A DNA stretch of 64,000 nucleotides from Bradyrhizobium tropiciagri. Its GTDB lineage: Bacteria > Pseudomonadota > Alphaproteobacteria > Rhizobiales > Xanthobacteraceae. Positions 51,873 through 60,737 of the stretch are shown piece by piece (position 1 is the first letter of the stretch; the number at the start of each line of letters is the position of its first letter). The notes beneath the pieces are model-generated. The model ran no database searches, was not told where the DNA came from, and worked only from the letters and a program-made list of their open reading frames with translations. The stretch covers positions 1-64,000 of the forward strand of contig NZ_LFLZ01000031.1 of assembly GCF_001189845.1 (NCBI RefSeq), read 5' to 3'. The translations under genes were made by a program, and so were the position numbers.

Positions 51873-53480
51873 ATGCGTGCGCGCAATTCGATCCTGATGG
51901 CGGCGATGACGCTCGCCCTGACCGCGGGCTGGCCGGCGATATCAGCGCGGGCAGAGTCCATTGTGCGCTACGGCATTTCGATGGCCGACATTCCGTTGAC
52001 GACCGGCCAGCCGGATCGCGGCGCCGGCGCCTATCAGTTCACGGCCTACACGATCTACGATCCGCTGGTCGCCTGGGAGATGGACGTTGCCGACCGGCCG
52101 GGCAAACTGGTGCCCGGGCTTGCGACCGAATGGAAGGTCGACGACAACGACAAGACAAAGTGGCGCTTCACGCTGCGCAAGAACGTCAAATTCCATGACG
52201 GCAGCGACTTCAACGCCGATGCCGTAATCTGGAACCTCGACAAGGTGCTGAACGACAAGGCGCCGCAATTCGATAAGCGGCAGAGCGCGCAGGTGAAGAC
52301 CCGCCTGCCCTCGGTTGCGAGCTACGCCAAGATCGACGACTTCACCGTCGAGATCACCACCAAGACGGTCGATTCCTTCTTCCCCTACCAGATGCTCTGG
52401 TTTCTGGTCTCGAGCCCCGCGCAATATGACAAGCTCGGCAAGGATTGGGACAAGTTCGCGAGCCAGCCCTCCGGCACCGGTCCGTTCAAGCTGACCAAGC
52501 TGGTGCCGCGCGAACTCGCCGAGCTGACCAAGAACCCGGACTATTGGGACAAGAAGCGGCTCGCAAAGGCCGACAAGCTGATCCTGATCCCGATGCCGGA
52601 AGCGCTGACCCGCACCAACGCGCTGCTCGCCGGGCAGGTCGATTTGATCGAAACGCCGGCGCCCGACGCCGTGCCGCAGCTCAAGGCCGCCGGCATGAGG
52701 ATCATCGACAACGTGACGCCGCATGTCTGGAATTATCACCTGAGCGTGCTGCCGGGCTCGCCATGGACCGATATCCGGTTGCGCAAGGCACTCAACCTTG
52801 CGATCGACCGCGACGCGGTGGTCGGCCTGATGAATGGTTTGGCGAAGCCGGCCAAGGGCCAGGTCGACCCGTCGAGCCCGTGGTTCGGCAAGCCTAACTT
52901 CGAGCTGAAATACGACCTCGCGGCCGCCAGGAAGCTGGTGGAGGAAGCCGGCTATTCCAAGGACAAGCCGCTGAAGACGACCTTCATCATCGCCCAGGGC
53001 GGCACCGGCCAGATGCTGTCGCTGCCGATGAACGAATTCCTGCAGCAGAGCTTCAAGGAGATCGGCATCGATATCGATTTCAAGGTGGTCGAGCTCGAAA
53101 CGCTGTATTCGCACTGGCGCAAGGGCGCGGCCGACGAGATGAACGCCGGCATCACCGCCAACAACATCGCCTATGTCACATCGGACCCGCTGTATGCCAT
53201 CGTGCGGTTCTTCCATTCCGGCCAGGTGGCGCCGACGGGCGTCAATTGGGGCGGCTACAAGAATCCGAAGGTCGACGCGCTGATCGACGAGGCCAAGCAG
53301 ACCTTCGACAGCGGCAAACAGGATGCGCTGCTGGCGCAAGCCCACGCGCTGATCGTCGACGATGCCGCGCTGGTATGGGTGGTGCACGACACCAATCCGC
53401 ATGCGCTGTCGCCGAAGATCAAGACCTTCGTGCAGGCGCAGCACTGGTTCCAGGATCTGACGCAGATCGGGGTGGAGTGA
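51873..53480 (+). CDS. ABC transporter substrate-binding protein (SBP_bac_5), second
   Basis: A 535-residue paralogue of the protein encoded divergently. Signal peptide MRARNSILMAAMTLALTAGWPAISARA, mature start ESI. Motifs include TIYDPLVAWEMDVADRPGKL, TEWKVDDNDKTKWRFTLRKN, ETPAPDAVPQLKAAG and GGTGQMLSLPMNEFLQQSF. ATG 51873 follows CGGAGC; the upstream frame is not used. No transporter of its own is encoded after it, so it probably shares the ABC system of the neighbouring operon and widens its ligand range. Confidence 0.92.
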   Translation: MRARNSILMAAMTLALTAGWPAISARAESIVRYGISMADIPLTTGQPDRGAGAYQFTAYTIYDPLVAWEMDVADRPGKLVPGLATEWKVDDNDKTKWRFTLRKNVKFHDGSDFNADAVIWNLDKVLNDKAPQFDKRQSAQVKTRLPSVASYAKIDDFTVEITTKTVDSFFPYQMLWFLVSSPAQYDKLGKDWDKFASQPSGTGPFKLTKLVPRELAELTKNPDYWDKKRLAKADKLILIPMPEALTRTNALLAGQVDLIETPAPDAVPQLKAAGMRIIDNVTPHVWNYHLSVLPGSPWTDIRLRKALNLAIDRDAVVGLMNGLAKPAKGQVDPSSPWFGKPNFELKYDLAAARKLVEEAGYSKDKPLKTTFIIAQGGTGQMLSLPMNEFLQQSFKEIGIDIDFKVVELETLYSHWRKGAADEMNAGITANNIAYVTSDPLYAIVRFFHSGQVAPTGVNWGGYKNPKVDALIDEAKQTFDSGKQDALLAQAHALIVDDAALVWVVHDTNPHALSPKIKTFVQAQHWFQDLTQIGVE

Positions 53481-53491
53481 TTTTCTCCGCT

Positions 53492-53630
53492 GTCGTCCCG
53501 GCCTAATTAGTGCGCGATTGCGCACGGGAGCCGGGACCCATACTCCGCGGCCGGCGCAATGGGCACGCGGCCAGACGATCTTTCGTCAACAGCCTTTTGT
53601 GGTTATGGGTCCCGGCCTTCGCCGGGACGA
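53492..53630. repeat. Family F repeat, copy 3
   Basis: Begins GTCGTCCCGGCC, contains GAGCCGGGACCCATAC, and ends GTGGTTATGGGTCCCGGCCTTCGCCGGGACGAC. Compared with copy 1 the centre differs. It separates converging genes. Confidence 0.75.
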
Positions 53631-53647
53631 CGACGAATGTGCGGCGC

Positions 53648-55882
53648 CTATTTTGTCGTCAACGCAAAGGCGCCGTCCCAATCGTCCGGCGGCGGCTCCT
53701 TCTGGAAGGCGCGGATGCGCGCCTCATAGAGGCGGTAGAGATATTGCAGCGTCTGCGCCTCGTCGGTCTTGCGGCCGCGCTCGATCGCAGCGAGTGCGCC
53801 ATCCCAGTCACGGCTGCGGTAACAGGCTAGCATCTCGATGGTCAGGTTGCGCAATCGCTGGAAGCGGCCGGACCCGGCGACGTCCTCGCGGCCGGCAATC
53901 GCATAGATCACCTCGGGCTCCTTCTTGCCCTTGACCATGATGAAGTCGAGCTCGAGGATCGCGAACTTCTCCTTCACGGCAAGCGCGGTCTTCGATCCCA
54001 CGATGATCGGGAAGCCGTACTCCTTGGACTGCCCCTCCAGCCGCGAGGCCAGATTGACGCTGTCGCCGAACACCGAATAGTCGAAGCGCACGTCGGAGCC
54101 CATATTGCCGACCACGCAGGTGCCGGTGTTGAGACCGACACCGATGTTGAGCGGCACATAGACATGGCCGCCGGCCTTGGCCTCCTGCTCGCGCGCACGG
54201 TTGAGGTCGTCGACGCGCTCCAGCATGTCGAGCGCAGCGTCGCAGGCGTTGAGCTGATGCTGCTTGTCGTCGAGCGGCGCATTCCAGAACGCCATGATGG
54301 CGTCGCCCATATATTTGTCGATGGTGCCCTTGCGAGCGAGGATCGCGTTGGAAAGCGGCGTGAGGAAGCGGTTCATCAGCGCCGTGAGGCCCTGCGGATC
54401 GCGCTTGTAGGTTTCCGAGATCGTGGTGAAGCCGCGCATGTCCGAGAACATGATGGTCATCTCGCGCTCCTCGCCGCCGAGCACGAGCCGCTCCGGCGAC
54501 TGCGCCAGCTGCTCGACCAGCGCCGGCGACATGTACTGCACGAATTGCGACCTGATCTGCCGGCGCTGCTGCTGTTCGCGCACGAAGGCCGAGAAGATCA
54601 GCGTCAGATAGATCGCCGTGGTCGACATCAGCGGATAGGTGAAATCGATCAGGAGCCGATGCTGGGAATAGAAATACCAGGACGTGCCGGTCAGCACCGA
54701 GGCGAACATGCCGCCGACGATGACCAGCGTGATCGGCCCGAATTTCGGCGCGAAGGCGATGACCAGGAGCCCCATGATCATCGCGGCGAGGAATTCGATG
54801 GCGATGCCGTAACTCGGCTGCGAAACGACGTCGCCGGTGAGCGCGCTCTCCAGCACCTGGGCATGAACCTCGACCCCGGGCATGGCCGGCGTCACCGGCG
54901 TGGTCTTGATGTCGTTCAACCCGACCGAGGAGGTGCCGATCAGGACCAGCTTGCCGGCGATCCGGTCCGGCGGGACCCGGCCATCCAGCACATCGACGGC
55001 CGAAACATAGATCGAGGGGTCGCGGCGGGCGTAGTGGATCCAGAGCTGGGCGTATTGATCGGTCGGGATCGCAAAGCCCTTGATGCCGAGGCTCTGGATG
55101 CCGCCCTTGTCGGCCTTGATCAGGATGGTGCCGGAGCCGCTCGCCACCCGCAGCATTTCGAACGTCAGCGACGGCATGGTGACGCCCTGCGCGACCATCA
55201 TCATCGGCACCCGCCTGACGATGCCGTCGCGCTCCGGCCTGATCGTGAACAGGCCTCGCCCGGCGGCGGCCTCCTCAAGCACCGGCACGTTGCGCAACAA
55301 ACCCGGAAACTGGAACATGAACTGCTGCGGCTCCTCGCCGAGCATCGCAAGCCCGGTGACCGGCAGCTTTTCGTTGAGATCGGCGCGGACATTGGGACCG
55401 CCGGATTCGCCGAGCACCACGCGCGAGTTCTTGATGGCGTCGGCGAAAATGCTGTCATTGCTCGGCAGCTGCCGCAGCCTGGCGCGCATCTCCTCGTCGA
55501 GGCTGCTGAACGTATCCGCCGCGATATCGGGATTGAGACGGTCCGGCTCGGAGAACACCGCGTCGAACGCGATCACCACGGCGCCGAGCCGGGTGAGATT
55601 GATGACGATGTCGGCGAGCCGTGTCCGCGGCCACGGCCACTGCCCGAGCCGGGGATCGGCAAGACTCCTCTCGTCGATATCGACGATGGTGACGGGCCGC
55701 GCGGTCTTCTGACGGGGTTCGAGCACCTGGAAGGTGTCGAACGTCCTGACGCGGAGCTCCTGCACCGGAGCCGGATCCACGGCCCGCAGCGCGGCAAAGC
55801 CGACCAACAGCGCCACGCAGGCCAGCCGCGCATAACCGAAGCGCCGCCCGAACCACCTTCGTATCGCCTTCAGCCGTCTCAT
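53648..55882 (-). CDS. CHASE2-domain adenylate/guanylate cyclase
   Basis: A 744-residue membrane protein. One N-terminal helix (ACVALLVGFAAL) leads into an extracytoplasmic CHASE2 sensor domain, about residues 40-350, with RPVTIVDIDERSLADPRLGQWPWPR and GKLVLIGTSSVGLNDIKTTPV. Three helices follow at about 360-435. A class III cyclase domain occupies about 455-640: the metal-binding Asp481 in MIMFSDMRGFTTISE and Asp527 in KYMGDAIMAF, the purine-specifying Lys523, and GDSVNLASRLEG holding Asn610 and Arg614. The active-site residues are intact, so it should make cAMP. A C-terminal segment of about 90 residues is helical. It is 106 bp downstream of the surface-protein gene, on the same strand, so the two are likely linked in expression. 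Confidence 0.9.
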   Translation of the reverse strand: MRRLKAIRRWFGRRFGYARLACVALLVGFAALRAVDPAPVQELRVRTFDTFQVLEPRQKTARPVTIVDIDERSLADPRLGQWPWPRTRLADIVINLTRLGAVVIAFDAVFSEPDRLNPDIAADTFSSLDEEMRARLRQLPSNDSIFADAIKNSRVVLGESGGPNVRADLNEKLPVTGLAMLGEEPQQFMFQFPGLLRNVPVLEEAAAGRGLFTIRPERDGIVRRVPMMMVAQGVTMPSLTFEMLRVASGSGTILIKADKGGIQSLGIKGFAIPTDQYAQLWIHYARRDPSIYVSAVDVLDGRVPPDRIAGKLVLIGTSSVGLNDIKTTPVTPAMPGVEVHAQVLESALTGDVVSQPSYGIAIEFLAAMIMGLLVIAFAPKFGPITLVIVGGMFASVLTGTSWYFYSQHRLLIDFTYPLMSTTAIYLTLIFSAFVREQQQRRQIRSQFVQYMSPALVEQLAQSPERLVLGGEEREMTIMFSDMRGFTTISETYKRDPQGLTALMNRFLTPLSNAILARKGTIDKYMGDAIMAFWNAPLDDKQHQLNACDAALDMLERVDDLNRAREQEAKAGGHVYVPLNIGVGLNTGTCVVGNMGSDVRFDYSVFGDSVNLASRLEGQSKEYGFPIIVGSKTALAVKEKFAILELDFIMVKGKKEPEVIYAIAGREDVAGSGRFQRLRNLTIEMLACYRSRDWDGALAAIERGRKTDEAQTLQYLYRLYEARIRAFQKEPPPDDWDGAFALTTK

Positions 55883-55988
55883 GGCGTCTGGATATCACGC
55901 GCGGAGGGTTGTTCCAATCGAGCAGGCATGCGCGATGCACAATGAGCCGACCGGGCGCGCCGCCAATGGCGGCTCGGCCGGGTAGCCG

Positions 55989-58900
55989 TCACGTGACGTG
56001 AAGCAGGAAGTCGTTGTGGCCGAGCGCCGCGGGGCTGACGTTGCGCAGCGTAATGGTGTCCGCGCTGTCGACCGTGATCAGCGTATCGGCCGCATTGGTC
56101 GGCGACTGCGCAACGTGCTGGCTGATCCAGGTATCGACACTGCTGGTCGACACCACCGCGGTGAGGTCGATGTGGTCGACGCCGGGCTTGAAGTTCAGGA
56201 TCGTGTCGTGGTTGAAGTTCGGCGCGAACACGAACTGGTCCTGATAACCCGCCGTCCCGAACAACACGTCCTTGCCGACGGTGCTGGTCAGGGTTACCGG
56301 CGCGGTCGGATTTTGCTGGACGTTGAATATCAGGTTGACCGTGTCGCTCGCGCCGTTGCCGTCGGTCACGGAGAGCGTGACGGTGTCGGTCGGCGCGGTG
56401 CCGGGGTGATAGGTGAGAGCCGACGATGCCAGCGCAGCGTTGATATCGGCCAGATGGCCCGCCTGCGCCGGCGGCGTCACGCTGCTGCCCGAACCGACCG
56501 TCGTCGCCGCCATCAAGAAATTCTCGGTGGCCGTCGCGTCGACATCCGTGACGGTCAGGCCGGAGATCGTGTCGGTCCCGTTGGGATTTTCGGTGATGCT
56601 GATGTTGTCGGTATGGATCACGGGCGCATCGTTGGCGCCGATGACGTCGACCGTCAGCGTCGCCGTTCCAACAGCGCCATGCGTGTCGATCGTCTCGACG
56701 GTGAACGTGTCCGCGTAAGTCCCCTTGGCCAGCGCGTTGATCGCGGCGGCGTCGGGAACATAGCTGTAGGTGCCGTCCGGGTTGACGGTGAGCAGGCCGT
56801 AGAGACCCGCGATCTGCGTGACCGCGGCGTGGTCGGAATTGAGGGCGGCATAGGTCAGTGTCGCCGTCTCACCGTCGTCGACGTCATGGCCGTGCAGCGT
56901 GCCGGTGAGCGGGCTGAACGTGTCATAGGCGGCGGTGTCGGTGAGCGTGCCGGCATTGACGTCGGCGAGCGTCGGCGCGTCGTTGGCGCCGTTGATCGTG
57001 ATCGTCACGGGCGTGTTGACGACGCCGCCATGATGATCGTCGAGCTGGATCGTGTAGGTCAGCGTCAGCGTCTCGCCGGCGGCGAGGTAGTCGAAATTCT
57101 GGTCCGCGGCCGAGAAGGTCCAGGCCTGCGATCCGGTCAGCCCGCCGGTCGAATCCGTCAGCGTCCCCAGCGACAGCCAGTTCAGGATGGTGGACTGGTC
57201 CTCGGGCAGGCCCGCGGTCGCTCCGGCTTCGGCGACGCCCGTGATGGTCATCGTGTGGGTGTCGCTGAGGTCCACATCGGTGAAGGTCACGGTGCCCGAC
57301 GCGCTGTCCGGCTTGGACGAACCCGTGGTGTCGGGCTGCTCGGCGATGGTGGCGGTCTGCGCCTCCGACGTGACCGTCGGCACGTCATTGCTGCCGGTGA
57401 TCGTGATCGTCACCGGCTGGCTGTCGACACCGCCATGATGATCGTCGACCTGGATCGTGTAGGTCAGCGTCAGCGTCTCGCCGGCGGCGAGGTAGTCGAA
57501 ATTCTGGTCCGCGGCCGAGAAGGTCCAGGCCTGCGATCCGGTCACATGGCCGGTCGAATCCGTCGGCGTCCCCAGCGACAGCCAGTTCAGGATCGTGGAC
57601 TCATTCTCGGGCAGGCCCGTGGTCGTCCCCTGCTCGGTCACTCCGGTGATGGAGACGGTGTGGGTGTCGCTGAGATCGACGTCGGCAAAGCCCACCACGC
57701 CCTGGGCCACGTCCGGCTTGGATGAACCCGTCGTGTCGGGTTGCTCGGCGATGGTGGTGGTCTGGGGCGCGGCGGTGAATGTCGGGACGTCGTTGGTGCC
57801 CGTGATGGTGATCGTGACGGGCTGGGTGACGACGCCGCCATGCTGGTCGTTGATTTGGATCGTGTAGGTCAGCGTCAGCGTCTCGCCCGCGGCGAGATAA
57901 TCGAAACTCTTGTCCGCAGCCGAGAACGTCCAGACATTGGATCCGGTCACGCCGCCGGTCGAATCCGACAGCGCGCCGAGCGACAGCCAGCTCAGGATCG
58001 TCGCCTGATCGGGGAGCCCTGACGTGACGCCTGTTTCAGTGACGCCGGCCACGGTGACGCTATGGGTATCGCTGAGATCGACGTCGGTGAAGGTCACCGT
58101 GCCGGACGCGGTATCGTGGTTCACCGAGCCGGTCGTCCCCTCGGCTTCGGTGATGGCGGCGGCCTGGGTCGGCGAGGTGATCACCGGCATGTCATCGGTG
58201 CCGACGATCGTGATCGTGACCGGGACCGTGACGACGCCGCCATGCTGGTCGTTGATTTGGATCGTGTAGGTCAGCGTCAGCGTCTCGCCGGCGGCGAGAT
58301 AATCGAAACTCTTGTCGGCCGCCGAGAACGTCCAGGAACGCGATCCCGTCATGCCGTCGGTCGAATCGGTGAGCGTGCCGAGCGACAGCCAGCTCAGCAC
58401 GGTGGCGTGGTTGGTCAGTCCGCCGGTGTAGCCCTCCGCGGTGACGCCGGTGATGGTGACCGTGTGCGTGTCGGTCAGATCCGCATCGGTGAACGTGACC
58501 GTGCCGTGCGCGGTATCCGGCGCGGCGGAATTCGTCGTCCATGGCAGCTCGGTGATCAATCCGACCTGCGCCGCGGACGTCACCACCGGCGTGTCGTTGG
58601 TGCCGGTGATCGTGATCGTGAAGGTCTTGAACGCAGTCTCGTTGCTCGGCGCATAGTTGTTATCGACGCGCACCAGATAGGTCAGCGTCAGGGTCTCGCC
58701 GGCGGCGAGGAAGTCGAAGGCGCCGTCGGCTAGGCTGTAGGTCCAGGTTGCCGAGCCGACATTGGTGTTGTTCGGATCGGGCTCGAGCAGCAACGGGATC
58801 TCGACCGCCTTGATGGCCGCCTGTTCCGCCGCCGTCAGCTGCGAGGTCACGTCCTTGCCACTGGCGTCGTGGTAGCTGAACGTGCTGAAGCTGACCACCG

Positions 58901-60143
58901 CACTGGGCTTGTCGCCGAGATTGACGTCGGTCCATGTGATCTGTGCGGTCACCGTGTCGGGCAGCGCGCTATGGGTCAGCCCGGCGAGTTCGGTGAACGA
59001 AGCATTCTGGGTCACGACATGCGGCGCACCGGGAGCGTGGTCGGGCTTCGCGGAAGGGGCATCTGGCCCGGCATTGCCGGTCAGGGCCAGCAGGAAGCTT
59101 GTCGGCAGGATGACGTCGCCGGTCGCGAGCTTGAGGATGGTCGTGACCGGGACGACGCTGTCGGTGAAGTTCGTCGTGAGCTTGGTGTTGGGATTGTTGT
59201 TATCGGTAAACTTCAGCGCGAAGACGTCCGAGATCAGCTTCTGCGCATCGGTCGACAGTTGCGCCGACGAGACGAAGCTGACGCTGCCCTGGCCGTTGAC
59301 GATGGTCTGGGTGCCGGCCTGATCGACGGTTGCGATCGGATTGAGCGTCGTCTTGTCGAACAGGATGTAGGAGCCGGTGGTGCCGTCGGGCTCGACCAGC
59401 ACCTGGAATTTGGCCGGCGGCACGCCGCCCGAGCCCTGCACGTCGAAATCGATCTCGACCAGCACCGCGGTGCCGCGGATGCCCATGGTCGCGACCGGCG
59501 TATCGACCTTCATGTCGCCATGCTTGGCGGTCGCGCCGGCGACGAACGAGATGGTGCCCGAGACGAGGCTCATCAGCGACGAATTGCTCGACCCGTTCGG
59601 GTCGTAGATCATCTCGTTCAGCACCATCTTGGCGTTCGGTCCGAGGCCGAACACGGTGCCGTCGATGAAGGTGATGCCGAGCGTCGAGTCGCCGCCGGAC
59701 TGCACCACGTCGCCCTTGTTGACGTTGTCACCCTGGTTCAGGACGATCGCGACGCCGTTGCGGACGGCGGTGGCGCTGCCCGTCAGCTTGGTGACATGGC
59801 CGATGACCTTGGCTGGCTCCGCCGCGCCGCCCGCCTGGGCATATTGGGTGTAGCCGGTGAGCGCGTTGACGAGATCGCCGGTGAGATGCGCGCCTTCAGG
59901 CGATGCCAGCGCCGCGCGCTTCTCGCCCTTGAAATAGTCGTGCAGGACGAGTTCCCGATCGTCCTTCGAGATGACGAGATCGAGCCCGGTCCGCTTGAAG
60001 TCGCCGGTGAACAGCAATTGCCCGTCGTCGACCGTGATCGCGCCAGGCGGAGCATTCGAGGTAACGCTTTCGACGTATACCGGTCCGCGGGCATAAGCGT
60101 CCGCGCTCGGCAAATGGCCGTCGAATTTCTCGATAAAGTTCAC
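55989..60143 (-). CDS. Giant FecR-domain/VCBS-repeat surface protein with type I secretion C-terminus
   Basis: A 1384-residue protein with no signal peptide. Residues 112-232 form a FecR-like domain (VIGHVTKLTGSATAVRNG; TPVATMGIRGTAVLVE). After a linker with a first partial repeat (about 385-517), four tandem units of 134-135 residues (518-1055) each hold WTFSAADKSFDYLAAGETLTLTY-type cores and end near VTITITGTND, as in VCBS/cadherin-like adhesin repeats. Two further Ig-like units follow, then DTILNFKPGVDHIDLTAVV and the hydrophobic end HNDFLLHVT, a usual type I secretion C-terminus. It would be exported by an ABC/HlyD system such as that at 39-42 kb. Function in attachment or biofilm is inferred. 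It is divergent from the BTLCP gene, 594 bp apart. Confidence 0.88.
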   Translation of the reverse strand: MNFIEKFDGHLPSADAYARGPVYVESVTSNAPPGAITVDDGQLLFTGDFKRTGLDLVISKDDRELVLHDYFKGEKRAALASPEGAHLTGDLVNALTGYTQYAQAGGAAEPAKVIGHVTKLTGSATAVRNGVAIVLNQGDNVNKGDVVQSGGDSTLGITFIDGTVFGLGPNAKMVLNEMIYDPNGSSNSSLMSLVSGTISFVAGATAKHGDMKVDTPVATMGIRGTAVLVEIDFDVQGSGGVPPAKFQVLVEPDGTTGSYILFDKTTLNPIATVDQAGTQTIVNGQGSVSFVSSAQLSTDAQKLISDVFALKFTDNNNPNTKLTTNFTDSVVPVTTILKLATGDVILPTSFLLALTGNAGPDAPSAKPDHAPGAPHVVTQNASFTELAGLTHSALPDTVTAQITWTDVNLGDKPSAVVSFSTFSYHDASGKDVTSQLTAAEQAAIKAVEIPLLLEPDPNNTNVGSATWTYSLADGAFDFLAAGETLTLTYLVRVDNNYAPSNETAFKTFTITITGTNDTPVVTSAAQVGLITELPWTTNSAAPDTAHGTVTFTDADLTDTHTVTITGVTAEGYTGGLTNHATVLSWLSLGTLTDSTDGMTGSRSWTFSAADKSFDYLAAGETLTLTYTIQINDQHGGVVTVPVTITIVGTDDMPVITSPTQAAAITEAEGTTGSVNHDTASGTVTFTDVDLSDTHSVTVAGVTETGVTSGLPDQATILSWLSLGALSDSTGGVTGSNVWTFSAADKSFDYLAAGETLTLTYTIQINDQHGGVVTQPVTITITGTNDVPTFTAAPQTTTIAEQPDTTGSSKPDVAQGVVGFADVDLSDTHTVSITGVTEQGTTTGLPENESTILNWLSLGTPTDSTGHVTGSQAWTFSAADQNFDYLAAGETLTLTYTIQVDDHHGGVDSQPVTITITGSNDVPTVTSEAQTATIAEQPDTTGSSKPDSASGTVTFTDVDLSDTHTMTITGVAEAGATAGLPEDQSTILNWLSLGTLTDSTGGLTGSQAWTFSAADQNFDYLAAGETLTLTYTIQLDDHHGGVVNTPVTITINGANDAPTLADVNAGTLTDTAAYDTFSPLTGTLHGHDVDDGETATLTYAALNSDHAAVTQIAGLYGLLTVNPDGTYSYVPDAAAINALAKGTYADTFTVETIDTHGAVGTATLTVDVIGANDAPVIHTDNISITENPNGTDTISGLTVTDVDATATENFLMAATTVGSGSSVTPPAQAGHLADINAALASSALTYHPGTAPTDTVTLSVTDGNGASDTVNLIFNVQQNPTAPVTLTSTVGKDVLFGTAGYQDQFVFAPNFNHDTILNFKPGVDHIDLTAVVSTSSVDTWISQHVAQSPTNAADTLITVDSADTITLRNVSPAALGHNDFLLHVT
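56979..58592 (-). repeat. Four tandem 134-135-residue repeats in the surface-protein gene
   Basis: Direct repeats of 402-405 bp whose boundaries are marked by GTNDxP-type segments at residues 517, 651, 785, 920 and 1055. The shared core SAADxxFDYLAAGETLTLTYTIQ is nearly invariant between units; the second half of each (E-P-D-T-T-G-S-S) varies. Similarity at the DNA level is high enough to allow unit gain or loss. Confidence 0.85.
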
Positions 60144-60737
60144 TGCGGATCACCGCACGAGGGTTAATATTGGTAAAATATCCGAATGATTACGCCTGCA
60201 TATCATCGGATAAAGCTTGGCGAAACCATCCTTTGCTTTCGCAAGGTGCTCTGGTCGCGCGGTTTGAGCGGATGTGACTTGGCTCACTCTCACATGAGTC
60301 GTGTATTCCGAATTTGCCTGACGGTACCATGTGATGGGATTTGAGCCAAGATGGGTAGTGAGCCACGTATTCGTGGTATTGACTGGCATTTCTGTACTTG
60401 CCTTTATTTCCCCGCAGCCCCGAGAGGGCATTTGACCCGATTTTTCCGGCTAAAGCTGTGACTTGGCTTACAAATCGCAGCTATCCCGTGCGCGGACTGG
60501 CCGGGTTAACCAGTAGGCAAGGATGAGGTGTTTCGCGGTGGAAAAAGGTTCGCCGGTTCGTTTCACAAACCGGTAAAGTTTTCGGGACCCGGACCACGCG
60601 CCCTTTAGCGTCCGGCCCGGTTTCCCCACATCTTAAGTCGATTCGAAGGGATCGCTGGTCATGCTCACGGCATGAAACGATCCGGTCGCGTGTGCGGTGT
60701 AGTGTCCACCCGCCGATGAGCGGACAGGGGGTGTCAC
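60144..60737. promoter_or_regulatory. Long AT-richer divergent regulatory gap of the surface-protein module
   Basis: This 594-bp gap has no convincing gene. The only open frame of note (60150-60431, minus) would give a protein beginning MPSRGCGEIKAST with no recognisable motif, and I reject it. The gap is less GC-rich than its surroundings and holds a repeated motif: GTGACTTGGCTCAC (60274-60287), GTGACTTGGCTTAC (60458-60471) and TTGAGCCAAG in reverse (60341-60350), plus GTGAGCCAC (60358-60366). These could be sites of one regulator acting on the surface-protein gene. No such regulator can be named. Confidence 0.6.

Noticed and set aside
54164..57725. Long plus-strand frames over the cyclase and adhesin genes
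   Set aside because: Antisense shadows (593 and 575 residues) of genes with clear CHASE2, cyclase and VCBS features.
56979..58592. Periodic repeats that might suggest a CRISPR array
   Set aside because: Units are 402-405 bp, translated and in frame; there are no 23-47-bp repeats with unique spacers.
57000..58720. Repeated LAAG tetrapeptides as LapG cleavage sites
   Set aside because: They lie in the structural core of every VCBS unit. LapG sites are TAAG or PAAG and near the N-terminus of the substrate, where none is seen.
60150..60431. 93-residue minus-strand frame in the adhesin promoter gap
   Set aside because: No motif, no good ribosome site, and composition unlike neighbouring genes; I treat the gap as regulatory.
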